The notes: generated from the letters alone by a model not told the origin. DNA of 64,000 bases from an uncultured Prevotellaceae bacterium (GCA_905210415.1 CAJLWM010000001.1:22101-86100); one strand, 5' to 3'. Positions 50,635 through 62,922 are shown, counted from the first letter of the stretch. Program-made: numbers and translations.

Positions 50635-52734
50635 TTAATGACGTCCCTTGCCATTGTTGTTACGTTTTTGTTGTTGAGCAAGCATTTGTTGTTGTTGACG
50701 TTGTGCTTCCTCAAGACGAGCCATAAAGCCGCTCTTCTTCTTAGGATTCTTTGCAGCCTCAGCCATGCGTGCACGCATCTTTTCTTCGCTCACGAAGTAG
50801 CGAGTAGCATAGCTTTGGATGATTGTGAAGAGCAACGATAGGAAGTAGTAGTAGCTAAGACCTGATGCATAGTTGTTGAAGAACACCAAGAACATCACTG
50901 GCATCAGATACATCATCCATTGCATACCCTTCATCTGGCTGTTTTGTTGCGACTGCATTGTTATCTTAGTGTAGATAATGTTTGTAACGGTCATCAACAA
51001 GCAGAAGAGGCTCAAGTGGTTGCCAAAATAACTGCTGATAAATGGAATTTGAACATCCCAAGTGAAGATGGCATCAGGAGCCGAAAGGTCTTGTGCCCAG
51101 AGGAACGACTGTCCGCGAAGCTCGATTGACGATGGGAAGAATGTAAACATCGCAATCAAGAATGGCATCTGAAGCAACATTGGCAAGCAACCTCCGAATG
51201 GACTTGCTCCAGCCATGCTGTAGAGTTCCATCTTCTTCTGCTGTGCCTTCATGGCATTTTCTTGACCTTGATATTTCTCATCGATTTTCTTAACGTCTGG
51301 AGCCAACAAGCGCATCTTGGCTTGTGACACATAGCTCTTGTTTGACAATGGGAAAAGCACCAACTTGAGCAAGATTGTGAGCACAAGGATTGTGATACCC
51401 ATATTGCCACAGATGACGCTCAACCAGTCGAACACCGGAATCACGATGTAAGTGTTCACCCAACGGAACAATGCCCAGCCAAGCGATACGAGGCGGTATA
51501 AATCAAGATCCTCAGTGTCGCAATATTTATTGTAGCTCTTCAGCAATTGGAACTTGTTAGGACCAAAATAAATCTGGAAGTTGGCAGGATTGCTATCAGT
51601 CGACTTATAGTCGATAGCAGTCTCAACCGACATATCCTTCAAGTAATCGCTATAGAATGCGCTGTTCTTATCGATGGCTTTGCTCTCCATCTTTGCGCCA
51701 GTAAAGCACTTGTCGGCAATGAGCACTGATGAGAAGAATTGGTTTTTAAAGCTTATCCACTTCACATCGTTGGTTGTTTCCACATCATCGTTGCTGCCTT
51801 CGCTCAAGTTTTCTACACTACCGTGTGAATACTTGTAGTAAACGGCGCTATTGCGCTCCTCAAACATCTTACCCTTCTCTTGACGAAGCATGCGTTGGCT
51901 CCAATAGATGTCGAGTGTTGGTATGTTCTCAGGAATAATACGGTTCATATTCTTCTGGAGCACTTCCATCTTCACCATATAGCTATCCTTCTCCAACGAG
52001 TAGCGAATAGCGAAATTCACATCGTTGCCAAGATTGAGTTGCATTGTCACAGTAGAGTCGGTCTGTGCCACTGGAGTGAAGTAGTAGTCAGCGGTGTTGA
52101 AGCGCTGAGCATCGGTGTTGAAGATGAAGCCAAATTGATTGGTCTTTTCATCAAACAATTTCACGGCATCGCCACGATATGAGTCATACTCCAAAAGCGT
52201 AGCTGCAGTGATAGCACCACCCTTGGTGTTGATGTCCAACTTGAGCAAATTGTTTTTCAAAGACACGGTTTTGCTCTCACCAGAGAGGCATTTTGCAAAA
52301 TCGCCACTCTTTGCGTATGATGCCACGGCTTCACGCAGGGCAGCAATCGCATTGTTGCGAGCACGTAGGTCGTTAGTAGAATTAATTGTCTCAAAATCCA
52401 CTTCCTTGCCATTCACCTTGATGGTGCCACTCACCTTGTCGCCTGCAAGCACAAGGTTAGCATCGTTGCTCACGAGTGTATAGTTCTCTGAGCCTTCGCT
52501 CTGGCGACCATAAAGCAGAATCGATGATTTCAATCGATTCATTTCGTCAGCAGAGAGTGTGTCTGCCACAGTCGGTGTGTTGTCGGTAGTCTTTTCATTC
52601 TTAGTAGATTTGTCGAGCAGTTCTTGTTGGGCCTTAGCTGCAGCCAATTCTTCCTCACTTGGCTGATTCATCCAGTTGAAACCCAAAATCACAAGAAACA
52701 TCAGACAAAGTCCGATAATCGTATTCTTATCCAT
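50635..52734 (-). CDS. yidC: Membrane protein insertase YidC
   Basis: A 699-aa Oxa1/YidC insertase of the gram-negative type. It has an N-terminal membrane helix (NTIIGLCLMFLVILGFNWM), a large periplasmic beta domain (about 60-395) and a C-terminal five-helix core (about 415-650) with ITILVLTILLKLVLFPLS and PFGGCLPMLLQMPFLIAMF. The C-terminus is Lys/Gln-rich and cytoplasmic. It helps insert membrane proteins with Sec or SRP. It follows pyrG after 68 bases, a pairing common in this order. Confidence 0.96.
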   Translation of the reverse strand: MDKNTIIGLCLMFLVILGFNWMNQPSEEELAAAKAQQELLDKSTKNEKTTDNTPTVADTLSADEMNRLKSSILLYGRQSEGSENYTLVSNDANLVLAGDKVSGTIKVNGKEVDFETINSTNDLRARNNAIAALREAVASYAKSGDFAKCLSGESKTVSLKNNLLKLDINTKGGAITAATLLEYDSYRGDAVKLFDEKTNQFGFIFNTDAQRFNTADYYFTPVAQTDSTVTMQLNLGNDVNFAIRYSLEKDSYMVKMEVLQKNMNRIIPENIPTLDIYWSQRMLRQEKGKMFEERNSAVYYKYSHGSVENLSEGSNDDVETTNDVKWISFKNQFFSSVLIADKCFTGAKMESKAIDKNSAFYSDYLKDMSVETAIDYKSTDSNPANFQIYFGPNKFQLLKSYNKYCDTEDLDLYRLVSLGWALFRWVNTYIVIPVFDWLSVICGNMGITILVLTILLKLVLFPLSNKSYVSQAKMRLLAPDVKKIDEKYQGQENAMKAQQKKMELYSMAGASPFGGCLPMLLQMPFLIAMFTFFPSSIELRGQSFLWAQDLSAPDAIFTWDVQIPFISSYFGNHLSLFCLLMTVTNIIYTKITMQSQQNSQMKGMQWMMYLMPVMFLVFFNNYASGLSYYYFLSLLFTIIQSYATRYFVSEEKMRARMAEAAKNPKKKSGFMARLEEAQRQQQQMLAQQQKRNNNGKGRH

Positions 52735-52802
52735 CGGCTTGTGTTGTGTTGTTTTTTTGTTGTTAATTATATACTTTTTTTATTTATTTTCTCTCTTCTA
52801 AT

Positions 52803-54434
<1,632 letters not shown>

Positions 54435-54453
54435 TCATTTTACTATTAAAGTA

Positions 54454-54461
54454 CAAAATTA
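54454..54461 (-). promoter_or_regulatory. Promoter of pyrG
   Basis: The minus strand reads TAATTTTG (TAnnTTTG), about 38 bases before the pyrG ATG at 54416. Confidence 0.65.
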
Positions 54462-54518
54462 GCAATTATTCTTCATCCACTCGCTTTTTCTCTCAATTAT
54501 TTCCACATCTTATTTTAT

Positions 54519-54553
54519 CAAAATAGAGATGCGGATTTGCGCCGCACCTCTAT
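54519..54553 (-). terminator. Terminator after the transglutaminase-like gene
   Basis: On the minus strand ATAGAGGTGCGG (54553-54542) pairs with CCGCATCTCTAT (54534-54523), one G-T pair, then TTTTG. It ends the lepA-hflX-transglutaminase unit, about 40 bases after the stop. Confidence 0.8.
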
Positions 54554-54593
54554 CTCTTATATTTATCACCGTATTTGCTACGGAGCAAGTTTT

Positions 54594-57218
54594 TTACTTC
54601 TTTTCGTTGAGCTTGTCTATCACCTTTATCATTTGTTCGCCAAGACCGATAGTGTAACCTTGCGAAACAAACAATACGCGATTGAATGTATCGGCAATCA
54701 AGAAGATTGGTCGGTTGTCTGACTCAAGATTGAGCGCAGCCTTAATCTCCGCAGCGATTGCACCGTTCAAGTCAGCACCATACTCCACATTGTTTGGCAA
54801 TTTCTTAAACTCTGCCCATTTATGGCGCTTCGAAGCATCTTCGTCGGCAAAGAGAAGGACTATCTTCTGACCCCACTTCTCATATTCTGCCGCGTATGTC
54901 TCGATATCGTGCAATGCGTGATTGGTTGGCTCGTGGTTAGGATTGATAAGACCTATGATATAATATCCACGACCTGTGGTAGAAAGCAGTGATTTCTCCG
55001 ACTTGGTAGCGAAATCATAATATTTGTCTTCGCTATTAAAATTGCCTATCACTTGCACCTCGGTGTCTGATGTGCGATAAGTGAGATCGGTCTTAGTAGT
55101 CTTGTCGGTATCGATGTTGAAGAAATTAAGACGTGCCAATACGCTACCATCGCCGAGGCGTGTGCCTGATGTGAGCACATAGCTGCCCTCATCGAGTTTT
55201 GTACCATTCTTCAAAATCTTTTCGTAGCCTTCCTCTGGATAGTTGAGAAGCACCGGTTTGCCATTTTCTATCTTAGAGATGGTGAAGTGGAAGTAGTATT
55301 TAGGATCTTCCATGCGACCAGATTTCACATAGTCGGTCAAGAGTGTACCTTGCGCGCTATTCACCTGCTCTGCCACTTCAAATTGCACATCGTGCCAGTC
55401 GCCCTTTGCAGTAGCCCATTGCACCTTGCCTGTCACAATGTCCTTGCGAGCATATATGCCCATAGCACGAGCACCTGCCACGAAGAACATATCACGGCTG
55501 TCGACATCGCTGCATCTATATTTCCACACCTTTGTAGGCATCATTCGCAGATTTTGAGGATTCCAGCCCTTAACCAATGTGATGTTTTTCTTCACCCAAT
55601 CAGCCCACTTATATGGGTCGGCCTTAAATGCCTTGCAATCGAGTTTAGTGAATGCCTTTTGCAAATATGCCTTATATGGCTCAATCATCTCGTTGTCGAT
55701 GCGAGGATTCATCACGTTCTCAAAGTAGAATTGTGAATCGTCACCGAGGTCTGGAGTGTTGTAGAAATGGTCGTTAAGCACTGCGAGCGACACGTCGCGA
55801 AGGTCTTTGTCGCTTATCACTCCAAGCAGATTCAAAGCACGAGCTTTGTCCTTAGCTTCGCCGATAAACTTAATCAAAGTGTCGTAATTGCCACGCGAAC
55901 CAATGAGGAAATGCACCACCTTGTCGGCTGGCAAGCCCCATGTCTTAGCCAATTCTTGCGCCTTTGCTTCGCTCACAAATGTGGCTTCGTAGGCTGCACG
56001 GATAGAGTCTTCGTGCACAAAGCGCTTCTGATTGTTTTCGATTTGCTCCTTTGTCAATGGTGGCACTGTGTTGCGCTCTACTGGTGGCACCAAATCGAGG
56101 TCGGCTACGCCAACATATCCAACGGTTTTGTCAAGTGTCACGGTCACTGTGTCTTGCTTACCTACCGAACATTTCTCAAATCCAAATCGATTGTCCTTAG
56201 ATGCCCAAGCCACCAAGTCGCCAAGACCGCTAGTGACGTAGGTAAAACCATTTGCATCGCTTTTCTTACGGCATACGGTGTAGAGTTCTGAATAGTTGTA
56301 TACCTTGAAATCTACTTGTGCAGATACTGGAGCGCCATTTTCGTCTACCACCTTAACAACGGTCTTTGCAGTAGGGGCATAGTTTTCGGTGACGTTGATC
56401 TCTGTGAAGCAATTGTTTTTGCTCATCACGTCTTCTGGGCCTTCGTAATGACCAAACACCTTGGTGTGCATCATCATGCCTCGCGAAGCTGGCGCGTTAA
56501 ACCATCCAAGATTGAGCACTGGTTCTGGTTCGCATGCACCGAGGAATTGCCACTTGCCGTCAATCCACACTTCCACCCACGCGTGGTTGTCGTCGGTATG
56601 TGCCCAACGTGGAGTGTAAACTTGACGTGCGGGAATACCTATGGCGCGCATTGCTGCCACACCGAATGTTGATTCCTCACCGCAGCGGCCAAATGCTGTC
56701 TTAATTGATGCCAATGGCGAGCTGGTGCGCGAATCGCTTGGGCGATATGTCACCTTCTCATGGCACCAGTGATTCACCTCAAGAGCAGCGTCGCGCATCG
56801 ACATGCCCTTCACTCTTTGCTTGAGTTCTTCGAAGAACACACGGCGGCTTTCGTCGAGGTTCTCGTTGTTGATGCGCACTGGCAACACAAAGTGATAGAA
56901 TTCTCTATCTGGCACCTGATTGCCCCACGCCATCTCCTTGCGTGCGCGCAAAGCATAGTCAACATTCATTTTATAGAAATCCACCGAATAATCGGTCATA
57001 TCGGGCAATGGCATATATGAATATAGAAATCTCATTGCCAACTGCTCGTCGGCACTCATCTTCATCTTTGCCACATTTCCAATAATACTCTTCACCGACT
57101 TTTCAGCCCCACGAGCCTGAAAGTCTTTTTCAACAGTCTCCTTAAGCGAAGCTGTTGCACTCATAGCTACAATCAGCAATAGGGCGATAAAGCCCAATCG
57201 TTTTCTGTTCATTTTCAC
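54594..57218 (-). CDS. Exported transglutaminase-like protein with thioredoxin-like C-terminus
   Basis: An 874-aa protein with signal peptide MKMNRKRLGFIALLLIVAMS. A transglutaminase core covers about residues 100-240; the catalytic cysteine is C179 in FGRCGEEST, the histidine H212 in DDNHAWVEVW. Beta-sandwich domains follow, and the last ~140 residues resemble a thioredoxin/AhpC fold (GRGYYIIGLINPNHEPTNH, KIVLLFADEDASK, RPIFLIADTFNRV) without a CxxC pair. It probably cleaves or crosslinks peptides in the periplasm or at the surface; the exact reaction is unknown. It lies 40 bases after hflX and is followed by a terminator. Confidence 0.82.
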   Translation of the reverse strand: MKMNRKRLGFIALLLIVAMSATASLKETVEKDFQARGAEKSVKSIIGNVAKMKMSADEQLAMRFLYSYMPLPDMTDYSVDFYKMNVDYALRARKEMAWGNQVPDREFYHFVLPVRINNENLDESRRVFFEELKQRVKGMSMRDAALEVNHWCHEKVTYRPSDSRTSSPLASIKTAFGRCGEESTFGVAAMRAIGIPARQVYTPRWAHTDDNHAWVEVWIDGKWQFLGACEPEPVLNLGWFNAPASRGMMMHTKVFGHYEGPEDVMSKNNCFTEINVTENYAPTAKTVVKVVDENGAPVSAQVDFKVYNYSELYTVCRKKSDANGFTYVTSGLGDLVAWASKDNRFGFEKCSVGKQDTVTVTLDKTVGYVGVADLDLVPPVERNTVPPLTKEQIENNQKRFVHEDSIRAAYEATFVSEAKAQELAKTWGLPADKVVHFLIGSRGNYDTLIKFIGEAKDKARALNLLGVISDKDLRDVSLAVLNDHFYNTPDLGDDSQFYFENVMNPRIDNEMIEPYKAYLQKAFTKLDCKAFKADPYKWADWVKKNITLVKGWNPQNLRMMPTKVWKYRCSDVDSRDMFFVAGARAMGIYARKDIVTGKVQWATAKGDWHDVQFEVAEQVNSAQGTLLTDYVKSGRMEDPKYYFHFTISKIENGKPVLLNYPEEGYEKILKNGTKLDEGSYVLTSGTRLGDGSVLARLNFFNIDTDKTTKTDLTYRTSDTEVQVIGNFNSEDKYYDFATKSEKSLLSTTGRGYYIIGLINPNHEPTNHALHDIETYAAEYEKWGQKIVLLFADEDASKRHKWAEFKKLPNNVEYGADLNGAIAAEIKAALNLESDNRPIFLIADTFNRVLFVSQGYTIGLGEQMIKVIDKLNEKK

Positions 57219-57258
57219 GAAATATTTAGATTAGTTTTATGTTACTATCGCAGTTAGT

Positions 57259-58491
57259 TTAGTCTTGGGTCTCGCCCAAATCATCATATTTTTGAAACAA
57301 GAAGTCGTTGTATGGGAAACGATTCATGTGTATAATCTTGGCTTTCTCATAGAGCATAGTCTTCAGTTCTTCGATATTGGTGCGCTCCTTAGCCGAGATA
57401 AACACGCAGTTGTCGTTCATCTTGGCCATCCATGTGGCTTTGAGTTCGTCGAGCGAAATGTTTTCGCGGCCACGTGGTGTGAGGTCGTCCTCGTCTTTTT
57501 CCACATACGAGAAATTGTCGATTTTGTTAAACACCATTATCATCTCCTTGTTGCTCGAGTCGCACACCTCTTGTAAAGTGCGGTTCACAATCTCTATCTG
57601 CTCGTCAAACTGAGGATGGCTTATATCCACCACATGAACCAGAATGTCGGCATCGCGCACCTCGTCGAGGGTCGATTTAAACGATTCAATCAACTTTGTA
57701 GGCAACTTGCGGATAAATCCCACTGTGTCGGTGAGCAAGAATGGCAAGTTGTCGATAATCACTTTGCGCACAGTAGTATCAAGCGTAGCAAACAGTTTGT
57801 TTTCGGCAAACACATCGCTCTTGCTCAAGAGATTCATCAGCGTAGATTTTCCCACGTTGGTATAGCCCACAAGTGCTATGCGTGTGAGTTTGCCGCGGTT
57901 TTTGCGCTGTATGGTTTTTTGCTTGTCAAGGTCGCGCAGGCGTTCCTTAAGCAAAGATATCTTATCGAGGATTATACGGCGGTCGGTCTCAATCTGCGTT
58001 TCACCAGGTCCGCGCATACCGATACCACCTCGTTGGCGCTCAAGGTGGGTCCACATGCGAGTGAGGCGAGGCAACAGATATTGATATTGTGCCAATTCCA
58101 CCTGCATGCGCGCATTGGCTGTCTTGGCGCGAGCAGCAAATATGTCGAGGATTAGCGAGGTGCGGTCGAGCACTTTCGCCTTCACTTCTTTTTCTATAAA
58201 CGTCACCTGCTTGGTGGTGAGGTCATCATCAAATATGGCAAGTGCTATATCATTGTCTTCGATGTATTTAGCAATCTCTTCGAGTTTACCCTTTCCCACA
58301 AATGATGTGCGGTTTGGTGCATCGCATCGCTGCAAGAATTTCTTCACCGTCACCGCGCCTGCAGTGTCGGCAAGAAACGCCAATTCGTCGAGGTATTCAT
58401 TAGCTTTTGCCTCGTTTTGTGTAGGAGTTATCAAGCCAACAAGCACTGCTCGCTCGTTCTCCATTTCACTGACAATCTTTCCTTCTATCAT
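57259..58491 (-). CDS. hflX: GTPase HflX
   Basis: A 410-aa ribosome-associated GTPase with the N-terminal HflX domain, ending in the RGGIGMRGPGETQIETDRR motif. The G domain starts at about residue 200 with ALVGYTNVGKSTLMNLL, followed by DTVGFIRKLP and NKID. It splits stalled ribosomes in stress. It lies 9 bases after lepA, another translational GTPase, and 40 bases before the transglutaminase-like gene, so all three likely share one mRNA. Confidence 0.96.
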   Translation of the reverse strand: MIEGKIVSEMENERAVLVGLITPTQNEAKANEYLDELAFLADTAGAVTVKKFLQRCDAPNRTSFVGKGKLEEIAKYIEDNDIALAIFDDDLTTKQVTFIEKEVKAKVLDRTSLILDIFAARAKTANARMQVELAQYQYLLPRLTRMWTHLERQRGGIGMRGPGETQIETDRRIILDKISLLKERLRDLDKQKTIQRKNRGKLTRIALVGYTNVGKSTLMNLLSKSDVFAENKLFATLDTTVRKVIIDNLPFLLTDTVGFIRKLPTKLIESFKSTLDEVRDADILVHVVDISHPQFDEQIEIVNRTLQEVCDSSNKEMIMVFNKIDNFSYVEKDEDDLTPRGRENISLDELKATWMAKMNDNCVFISAKERTNIEELKTMLYEKAKIIHMNRFPYNDFLFQKYDDLGETQD

Positions 58492-58500
58492 GTGTAAATA

Positions 58501-60288
58501 TTAATCCAATTTTAATACTGCCAAGAATGCCTTTTGTGGCACTTGCACAGTACCGATTTGCTTCATACGCTTCTTACCGGCCTTTTGCTTCTCAAGCAAT
58601 TTGCGCTTACGGCTCACGTCGCCACCATAACACTTTGCAGTAACGTCTTTACGCACTGCCTTGATGGTCTCGCGTGCAATAATCTTTGCACCGATAGCGG
58701 CTTGCACAGCGATATCGAATTGCTGGCGTGGAATCAGTTCCTTTAGCTTCTCACACATTCTGCGGCCAAACGGCACTGCATTATCAAAGTGTGTGAGCGT
58801 GCTGAGCGCATCCACAGGCTCGCCATTTAGCATAATGTCGAGCTTCACCAACTTCGATTCGCGGAAGTCGTGTATATAATAGTCAAACGACGCATATCCC
58901 TTCGAGATACTCTTCAGCTTGTCGTAGAAGTCTATCACAATCTCACCGAGTGGCAAATCGAAGAATATTTCCACACGATTGCCGGTGATGAAATCCTGCT
59001 TCACAAGTTCGCCGCGTTTGCCAAGGCACAATGTCATAATCGGGCCAATATAGTCTGTCACGGTGATGATTGTGGCACGGATATATGGCTCTTCGATACG
59101 CTCTATCAGTGTTGGGTCGGGCAATCCTGCTGAGTTGTGCACCTCGGTCTTGTTGCCTTTTTTATCATATACATAATATGATACGTTTGGTACGGTGGTG
59201 ATAACGTCCATATTAAACTCGCGGCTCAAGCGTTCTTGGATAATCTCCATGTGGAGCAATCCCAAGAATCCGCATCGGAAACCAAAGCCCAATGCCACCG
59301 ACGATTCTGGTTGGAACGTAAGCGACGCATCGTTGAGCTGAAGCTTTTCAAGCGACGCACGAAGGTTTTCAAAATCCTCGGCATCGATTGGATATACACC
59401 GGCAAACACCATTGGCTTCACTTCTTGGAATCCTTCGATGGCACGTTCGCACGGATTATTTACGTGTGTGATGGTATCACCCACCTTCACCTCTTTCGAT
59501 GTCTTGATACCTGATATGATATAACCCACATTACCTGCCGATAATTCATCGCATGGCGATAGATCGAGCTTCAGCACGCCTATCTCATCAGCGTGATATT
59601 GCTTCTCGGTGTTTACAAATTTCACGAAGTCATCTTTGCGGATTCTTCCGTTTTCTATCTTAAAGTATGCGATGATACCGCGGAATGGGTTGAAAACAGA
59701 GTCGAAAATCAATGCTTGCAACGGAGCCTCTGGGTCGCCTGAGGGCGCTGGCACTCGCTCTACTATCGCGTCGAGCACTTCTTGCACGCCCAAACCGGTC
59801 TTGCCGCTGGCACGCAACACGCTCTCTGGCTCACATCCCAAAAATTCCACAAGTTGGTCTTCCACTTCATCTGGATTAGCGCTGTCAAGGTCTACCTTAT
59901 TGAGCACTGGTATGATCTCCAGATTGTGGTCGATGGCCATATAGAGGTTTGAAATAGTCTGTGCCTGAATACCTTGCGAGGCATCCACCACAAGCAATGC
60001 TCCCTCGCACGCTGCAATAGAGCGCGACACCTCGTAAGAGAAGTCAACGTGTCCCGGAGTGTCAATAAGGTTAAGGATATATTCCTCGCCCTTATAGTTG
60101 TATTTCATCTGTATGGCGTGACTTTTGATTGTGATACCACGTTCTCGCTCAAGGTCCATATTATCGAGCACCTGCGCCTGTAGGTCTTTCGCTTCTACCG
60201 TTTTGGTGAACTCAAGCAGACGGTCGGCAAGTGTACTTTTACCATGATCGATATGCGCGATAATGCAAAAATTTCTTATATGTTTCAT
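58501..60288 (-). CDS. lepA: Elongation factor 4 (LepA)
   Basis: A 595-aa translational GTPase that binds stalled ribosomes and promotes back-translocation or initiation quality. The start [24 protein letters not shown] is the standard one, chosen over a frame that runs 30 residues further upstream to 60378. The G motifs [15 protein letters not shown] and NKVDLD follow, and the C-terminal LepA domain ends in [18 protein letters not shown]. Standard length. It is the first gene of the unit with hflX. Confidence 0.97.
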   Translation of the reverse strand: MKHIRNFCIIAHIDHGKSTLADRLLEFTKTVEAKDLQAQVLDNMDLERERGITIKSHAIQMKYNYKGEEYILNLIDTPGHVDFSYEVSRSIAACEGALLVVDASQGIQAQTISNLYMAIDHNLEIIPVLNKVDLDSANPDEVEDQLVEFLGCEPESVLRASGKTGLGVQEVLDAIVERVPAPSGDPEAPLQALIFDSVFNPFRGIIAYFKIENGRIRKDDFVKFVNTEKQYHADEIGVLKLDLSPCDELSAGNVGYIISGIKTSKEVKVGDTITHVNNPCERAIEGFQEVKPMVFAGVYPIDAEDFENLRASLEKLQLNDASLTFQPESSVALGFGFRCGFLGLLHMEIIQERLSREFNMDVITTVPNVSYYVYDKKGNKTEVHNSAGLPDPTLIERIEEPYIRATIITVTDYIGPIMTLCLGKRGELVKQDFITGNRVEIFFDLPLGEIVIDFYDKLKSISKGYASFDYYIHDFRESKLVKLDIMLNGEPVDALSTLTHFDNAVPFGRRMCEKLKELIPRQQFDIAVQAAIGAKIIARETIKAVRKDVTAKCYGGDVSRKRKLLEKQKAGKKRMKQIGTVQVPQKAFLAVLKLD

Positions 60289-60342
60289 ATATCTTTGTAG
60301 TGTTTTTATCGTTTCAAAAAATCGCACTAAGGCAATATACTG

Positions 60343-60350
60343 CAAAATTA
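60343..60350 (-). promoter_or_regulatory. Promoter of lepA
   Basis: The minus strand reads TAATTTTG (TAnnTTTG), about 55 bases before the ATG at 60288. The -33 region is not well conserved. Confidence 0.55.
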
Positions 60351-60373
60351 CGAAATTTTGCGCAAACAACGAA

Positions 60374-60411
60374 AGCAAGGCTGTGCTAAATCACTATCGC
60401 ACAACCTTGCT
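60374..60411 (-). terminator. Terminator-like hairpin after the leucine-rich-repeat gene
   Basis: On the minus strand AGCAAGGTTGTGC (60411-60399) pairs with GCACAGCCTTGCT (60386-60374) over 13 bp with one G-T pair. The T tract that follows is interrupted, so it is a moderate terminator. Confidence 0.65.
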
Positions 60412-60437
60412 CGCTTATTCTCCAAGTTTCCGGCGGA

Positions 60438-62096
60438 TTATCTTATCACCACCTTTGCCACAGCAATTGGTGTTCGCACTATATACACGCCAGCATTATC
60501 TATATTAATGGCTGAGCCAGCAGCCGGATTACTAATCTTTTTCTCAAGCTTACCCGAAACGCTGTATATTTCCACCCAATCGCATTCTGATTCAACCACA
60601 ACTCCGTTGGCTGTAACCTTTATGCCTTGATTGTTGGCCTTTACATTATCCACTCCTAAGATCTTTGTGAATCTCGACCATCCTTCTGCGGCAGCATACA
60701 CTGAGGTGCAACCCGCTGGCACTTGTAGCACACAATTCTCTGGAAGGTCGTTAAATGCCCATTCCACCACTGTAGGAGGATAATTGCGCTCACAAATAAG
60801 CACTTCAAGGTTGGTCAATCCGTCGTATCTGCCACCTGACTGCAACGACGATGGCAACGTGAGACTACGCACATTGCTACAGCCCACAAATGGCGACGCC
60901 AAAGAACACACTTTATAATTCTGGCCATCTACCATCACGCTCGAAGGCACAACTACGGTTTCAGCCAAATAATCATCATAATCAACCAGCGAGACAGTAC
61001 CCTCGCCATTTCCCTCTAATTCATACACAAAAGCATCTTTCTTGCTACATTTTCTTATCTTATAGAATGTGTCCCAACCTGATGAATTAGCATACAAATC
61101 TACACTTTTGCGATCAACATAAAGCACGGCGCCATCTTGTATAACACTGAATGTATTGCTATTTGCTGCCGGTGGAGTAAGTGCCTTCGATGTCACACAA
61201 TATAGATTCTCACAATGCATAAAAGCCAAGGCATCTATAGATTTCAACGACGAAGGAAACACCACTGCTCGCAATCCTGTGCAATAGGCAAATGCTCGGC
61301 TTCCTATGTTTACCAATGTTTCTGGCAGTCGCAAAGCTTTGATACTTGAACAGAATTGAAAAGCATTGCTCGATATCACTGTTACACCATCGCCAACAAG
61401 CAAACGCTCTATACCAGAGTTTTCAAACGTTGGTTTGCCATAAGCTGCATCAAATGTGCAATTTACGGCATTATAATTCAATGTCTTCAGATTTTTACAC
61501 CTCTGGAACGCGTATGGTCCAACATATTCCAGCGAAGCAGGCAATGTGAGCATTTTGAGGCCTTCACAACCACTAAACGCATAACCACCAATTCTCTTTA
61601 TTCCATCAAGTGTGATTTCTTTCAGTTTTTTACACCCTGAAAAAGAACAATCGGGAATCTCACTCAACTGCTGACTGAGTGTCACTTTTTCCAAAGCAGT
61701 TGAAGAATCACAGATATAAGTTCCTATCGATGCCACCGAGCTTGGAATCTCAAGTTCCGTAAGATTTTCGCATTTTGCAAATGCGCCTTGCCCAATAGTC
61801 TTAACTGTGGCAGGTATCGAAACTCTTGTAATCGACGACCCTGCAAATGCGCTCTCACCTATCGACACAACTTGAAAATCAAGTTCATTTCCCACTGCAT
61901 CATAGGTTTTCACTCTACTTGGGATTACCACATATCCTCGGTATTCATCTACCACATTCCACGCTTGTCCCTTATACGTTACTTCCCAACCTCCAGCCAC
62001 GCTGCGATAGTAGATACCTCCTTTTTCAAACGTCAAAGCATTAGCCGACAAATATGACATTAATGCCACAACAACGTAAATAATCTTCTTAATCAT
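60438..62096 (-). CDS. BspA-type leucine-rich-repeat surface protein
   Basis: A 552-aa exported protein with signal peptide MIKKIIYVVVALMSYLSANA. An LRR_5 (Treponema/BspA-like) repeat array covers about residues 75-345, with units like IGESAFAGSSITRVSIP, VKTIGQGAFAKCENL and IGSRAFAYCTGLRAVVFP. A second short repeat set lies near 385-460. The last ~75 residues (VEIYSVSGKLEKK, NAGVYIVRTPIAVAKVVIR) resemble a type IX secretion C-terminal signal. It is likely a surface-exposed adhesin. It is the last gene of the operon with the MBL hydrolase and lipoprotein. Confidence 0.82.
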   Translation of the reverse strand: MIKKIIYVVVALMSYLSANALTFEKGGIYYRSVAGGWEVTYKGQAWNVVDEYRGYVVIPSRVKTYDAVGNELDFQVVSIGESAFAGSSITRVSIPATVKTIGQGAFAKCENLTELEIPSSVASIGTYICDSSTALEKVTLSQQLSEIPDCSFSGCKKLKEITLDGIKRIGGYAFSGCEGLKMLTLPASLEYVGPYAFQRCKNLKTLNYNAVNCTFDAAYGKPTFENSGIERLLVGDGVTVISSNAFQFCSSIKALRLPETLVNIGSRAFAYCTGLRAVVFPSSLKSIDALAFMHCENLYCVTSKALTPPAANSNTFSVIQDGAVLYVDRKSVDLYANSSGWDTFYKIRKCSKKDAFVYELEGNGEGTVSLVDYDDYLAETVVVPSSVMVDGQNYKVCSLASPFVGCSNVRSLTLPSSLQSGGRYDGLTNLEVLICERNYPPTVVEWAFNDLPENCVLQVPAGCTSVYAAAEGWSRFTKILGVDNVKANNQGIKVTANGVVVESECDWVEIYSVSGKLEKKISNPAAGSAINIDNAGVYIVRTPIAVAKVVIR

Positions 62097-62145
62097 CCTT
62101 TCTGTTTTTCTATGATTTACAATTATGTTTATTTCAATATCTCTC

Positions 62146-62904
62146 TTACACTCTTATTATCTGCCCGTCATGAGCAAGTTCCACTCCGTGTGGCAATCGG
62201 CGATTAACCTCATTGTGAAGCCCTATCTGGTGGCACATGTGTGTGAAATAGGTGCGCTGCGGCTTCACCAAATTCACTATATGCAACGCCGCATCCACAG
62301 TGAGGTGCGACGCATGCTCGCTGTATCGCAACGCATTCAATACCAACACTTTCACTCCTCGCATCAATGCTAATGTCTCCTCTGGGATATACTTTGCATC
62401 AGTGATATAAGCCAAATCACCAATGCGGTAGCCATTTATAAGCAATTTGCCATGATACACTGGCAACGGCGTAACCTTGATGCCAAGGCAATCAAATGGC
62501 TTATCGGCGATTTCATACGTGTCGAATACTGGCGCGCCCGGATAAGGATGTTCGCTAAAACTATACGACATTCGGCTATACAAATCTCGCAGCACTTCGG
62601 CACGCGCATACAACGGAAATCTCGGATCGCGATGGCAATACGGACGCAAATCATCTATCCCGCCTGTGTGGTCGTAGTGAGTATGGGTTATGATCAATGC
62701 ATCCAAGCGGTGGTCTGTAGCACGGAGTATCTGGGTGCGAAAGTCTGGTCCGCAATCTATAAGTATCGATTTGCCACGCGTACGCACAATCACTGACGCG
62801 CGCAAGCGCTTGTCATGCTTGTCATGCGAAGTGCAAACCTCACAATTACATCCTATTTGCGGCACTCCAACCGAAGTGCCTGTGCCTAAAAACTCCAATT
62901 CCAT
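62146..62904 (-). CDS. MBL-fold metallo-hydrolase (PhnP/RNase Z-like)
   Basis: A 252-aa enzyme of the metallo-beta-lactamase fold. The start MELEFLGTGTSVGVPQIGC and the motifs IDCGPDFRTQ and ITHTHYDHTGGIDD (the HxHxDH zinc site) match the phosphodiesterase-type family of PhnP and related proteins. A cysteine pair near residues 19-24 (GCNCEVC) is typical. The substrate is unknown; a cyclic phosphodiester or nucleotide is likely. It lies 18 bases after the lipoprotein gene. Confidence 0.88.
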   Translation of the reverse strand: MELEFLGTGTSVGVPQIGCNCEVCTSHDKHDKRLRASVIVRTRGKSILIDCGPDFRTQILRATDHRLDALIITHTHYDHTGGIDDLRPYCHRDPRFPLYARAEVLRDLYSRMSYSFSEHPYPGAPVFDTYEIADKPFDCLGIKVTPLPVYHGKLLINGYRIGDLAYITDAKYIPEETLALMRGVKVLVLNALRYSEHASHLTVDAALHIVNLVKPQRTYFTHMCHQIGLHNEVNRRLPHGVELAHDGQIIRV

Positions 62905-62922
62905 AATCCAATATCTTCTTTT

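Noticed and set aside
60289..60378. N-terminal extension of lepA
   Set aside because: The 30 residues before [16 protein letters not shown] have no place in the LepA family and contain the predicted -7 element.
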